This document shows positions 63,976-64,000 of a stretch of DNA of 64,000 bases, piece after piece (positions within the stretch are counted from its first letter, which is position 1; each line of letters opens with the position of its first letter). The notes under the pieces are model-generated. The model did not search any database and was not told the origin of the DNA. It saw only the letters and a program-made list of their open reading frames with translations. The stretch spans positions 2,356,001 through 2,420,000 of the forward strand of contig NZ_WKJO01000001.1 in assembly GCF_009674605.1 (NCBI RefSeq). Direction: 5' to 3'. The stretch is from Haloferax litoreum (GTDB taxonomy: Archaea; Halobacteriota; Halobacteria; Halobacteriales; Haloferacaceae). Made by a program: the position numbers and the translations under genes.

Positions 63976-64000
63976 TCAGGCCTCTTCGAGACGAGAGACG
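63976..64000 (-). CDS. Possible C-terminus of a minus-strand gene (cut by window end)
   Basis: The last 25 bases read on the minus strand as VSRLEEA followed by a stop (TCA at 63976-63978). This could be the end of a gene that continues beyond the window. Too little is visible to name it. Confidence 0.25.

Overview
The window is a stretch of chromosome from an extremely halophilic archaeon (class Halobacteria; gene content and order look most like Haloferax and relatives in Haloferacales). The evidence is high GC with strongly GC-biased third codon positions, very acidic proteins, many lipoproteins with an RRxFL-type Tat signal and a Cys lipobox, and archaeal TATA-like boxes about 25-30 bases before start codons, which suggests mostly leaderless mRNAs. 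Family content agrees: archaeal-type SAM synthetase, Dph2, HemAT, XPB/Bax1, and a fused cytochrome oxidase I+III. About 70 protein genes are supported. I found no rRNA, tRNA, CRISPR array or intact insertion sequence.

Layout. 1-5.5 kb: end of a polyphosphate kinase, a REC-GAF-PAS histidine kinase, SAM synthetase, a CYTH-domain protein and a small membrane protein. 5.6-12.7 kb: an aerobic respiration block, with the cox operon (subunit II, fused I+III, subunit IV, small membrane proteins) on the plus strand facing a tight four-gene minus-strand operon of membrane proteins, one of them a membrane-anchored C2H2 zinc finger. 12.8-26.3 kb: FKBP/SlyD-type isomerase, a MinD-like ATPase followed by a RecA/KaiC-like protein with a degenerate P-loop, a YlbF protein, an esterase, Dph2, a CARF-like putative regulator, a metallo-hydrolase, a long coiled-coil protein and a HisG-like protein.

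26.3-30 kb is the accessory part: a lipoprotein and a membrane-anchored ArsR-type regulator that carry matching palindromes (TCAAA-N6-TTTGA), then a tyrosine recombinase overlapping a DUF5805-type gene, then 1.3 kb of AT-rich DNA without a convincing gene. 30-50 kb: housekeeping genes, including HMCES-type DNA-protein crosslink protease, a DnaQ-like nuclease, a GT2 glycosyltransferase, several lipoproteins, a bactofilin-like protein, a YchF GTPase, an Lrp-RCK_C regulator, an aminotransferase, an SsuABC-like ABC transporter, the XPB helicase and Bax1 nuclease pair, and an RNA m5C methyltransferase whose PUA-like domain is a separate overlapping gene. 50-64 kb: HemAT aerotaxis receptor, a PAC2 protein, the grpE/dnaK/dnaJ chaperone set (with an alpha/beta hydrolase between grpE and dnaK), an APH-like kinase, a cupin, a shortened AMP-binding protein, two GNAT acetyltransferases and an acetyl-CoA-synthetase-like enzyme.

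The least explained signals are the paired palindromes around 26-27 kb, the AT-rich tract beside the recombinase, a short near-palindromic motif seen at three intergenic sites, several palindromes placed between a TATA-like box and a start codon, two very short candidate genes, and proteins that look like catalytically reduced versions of known enzymes.
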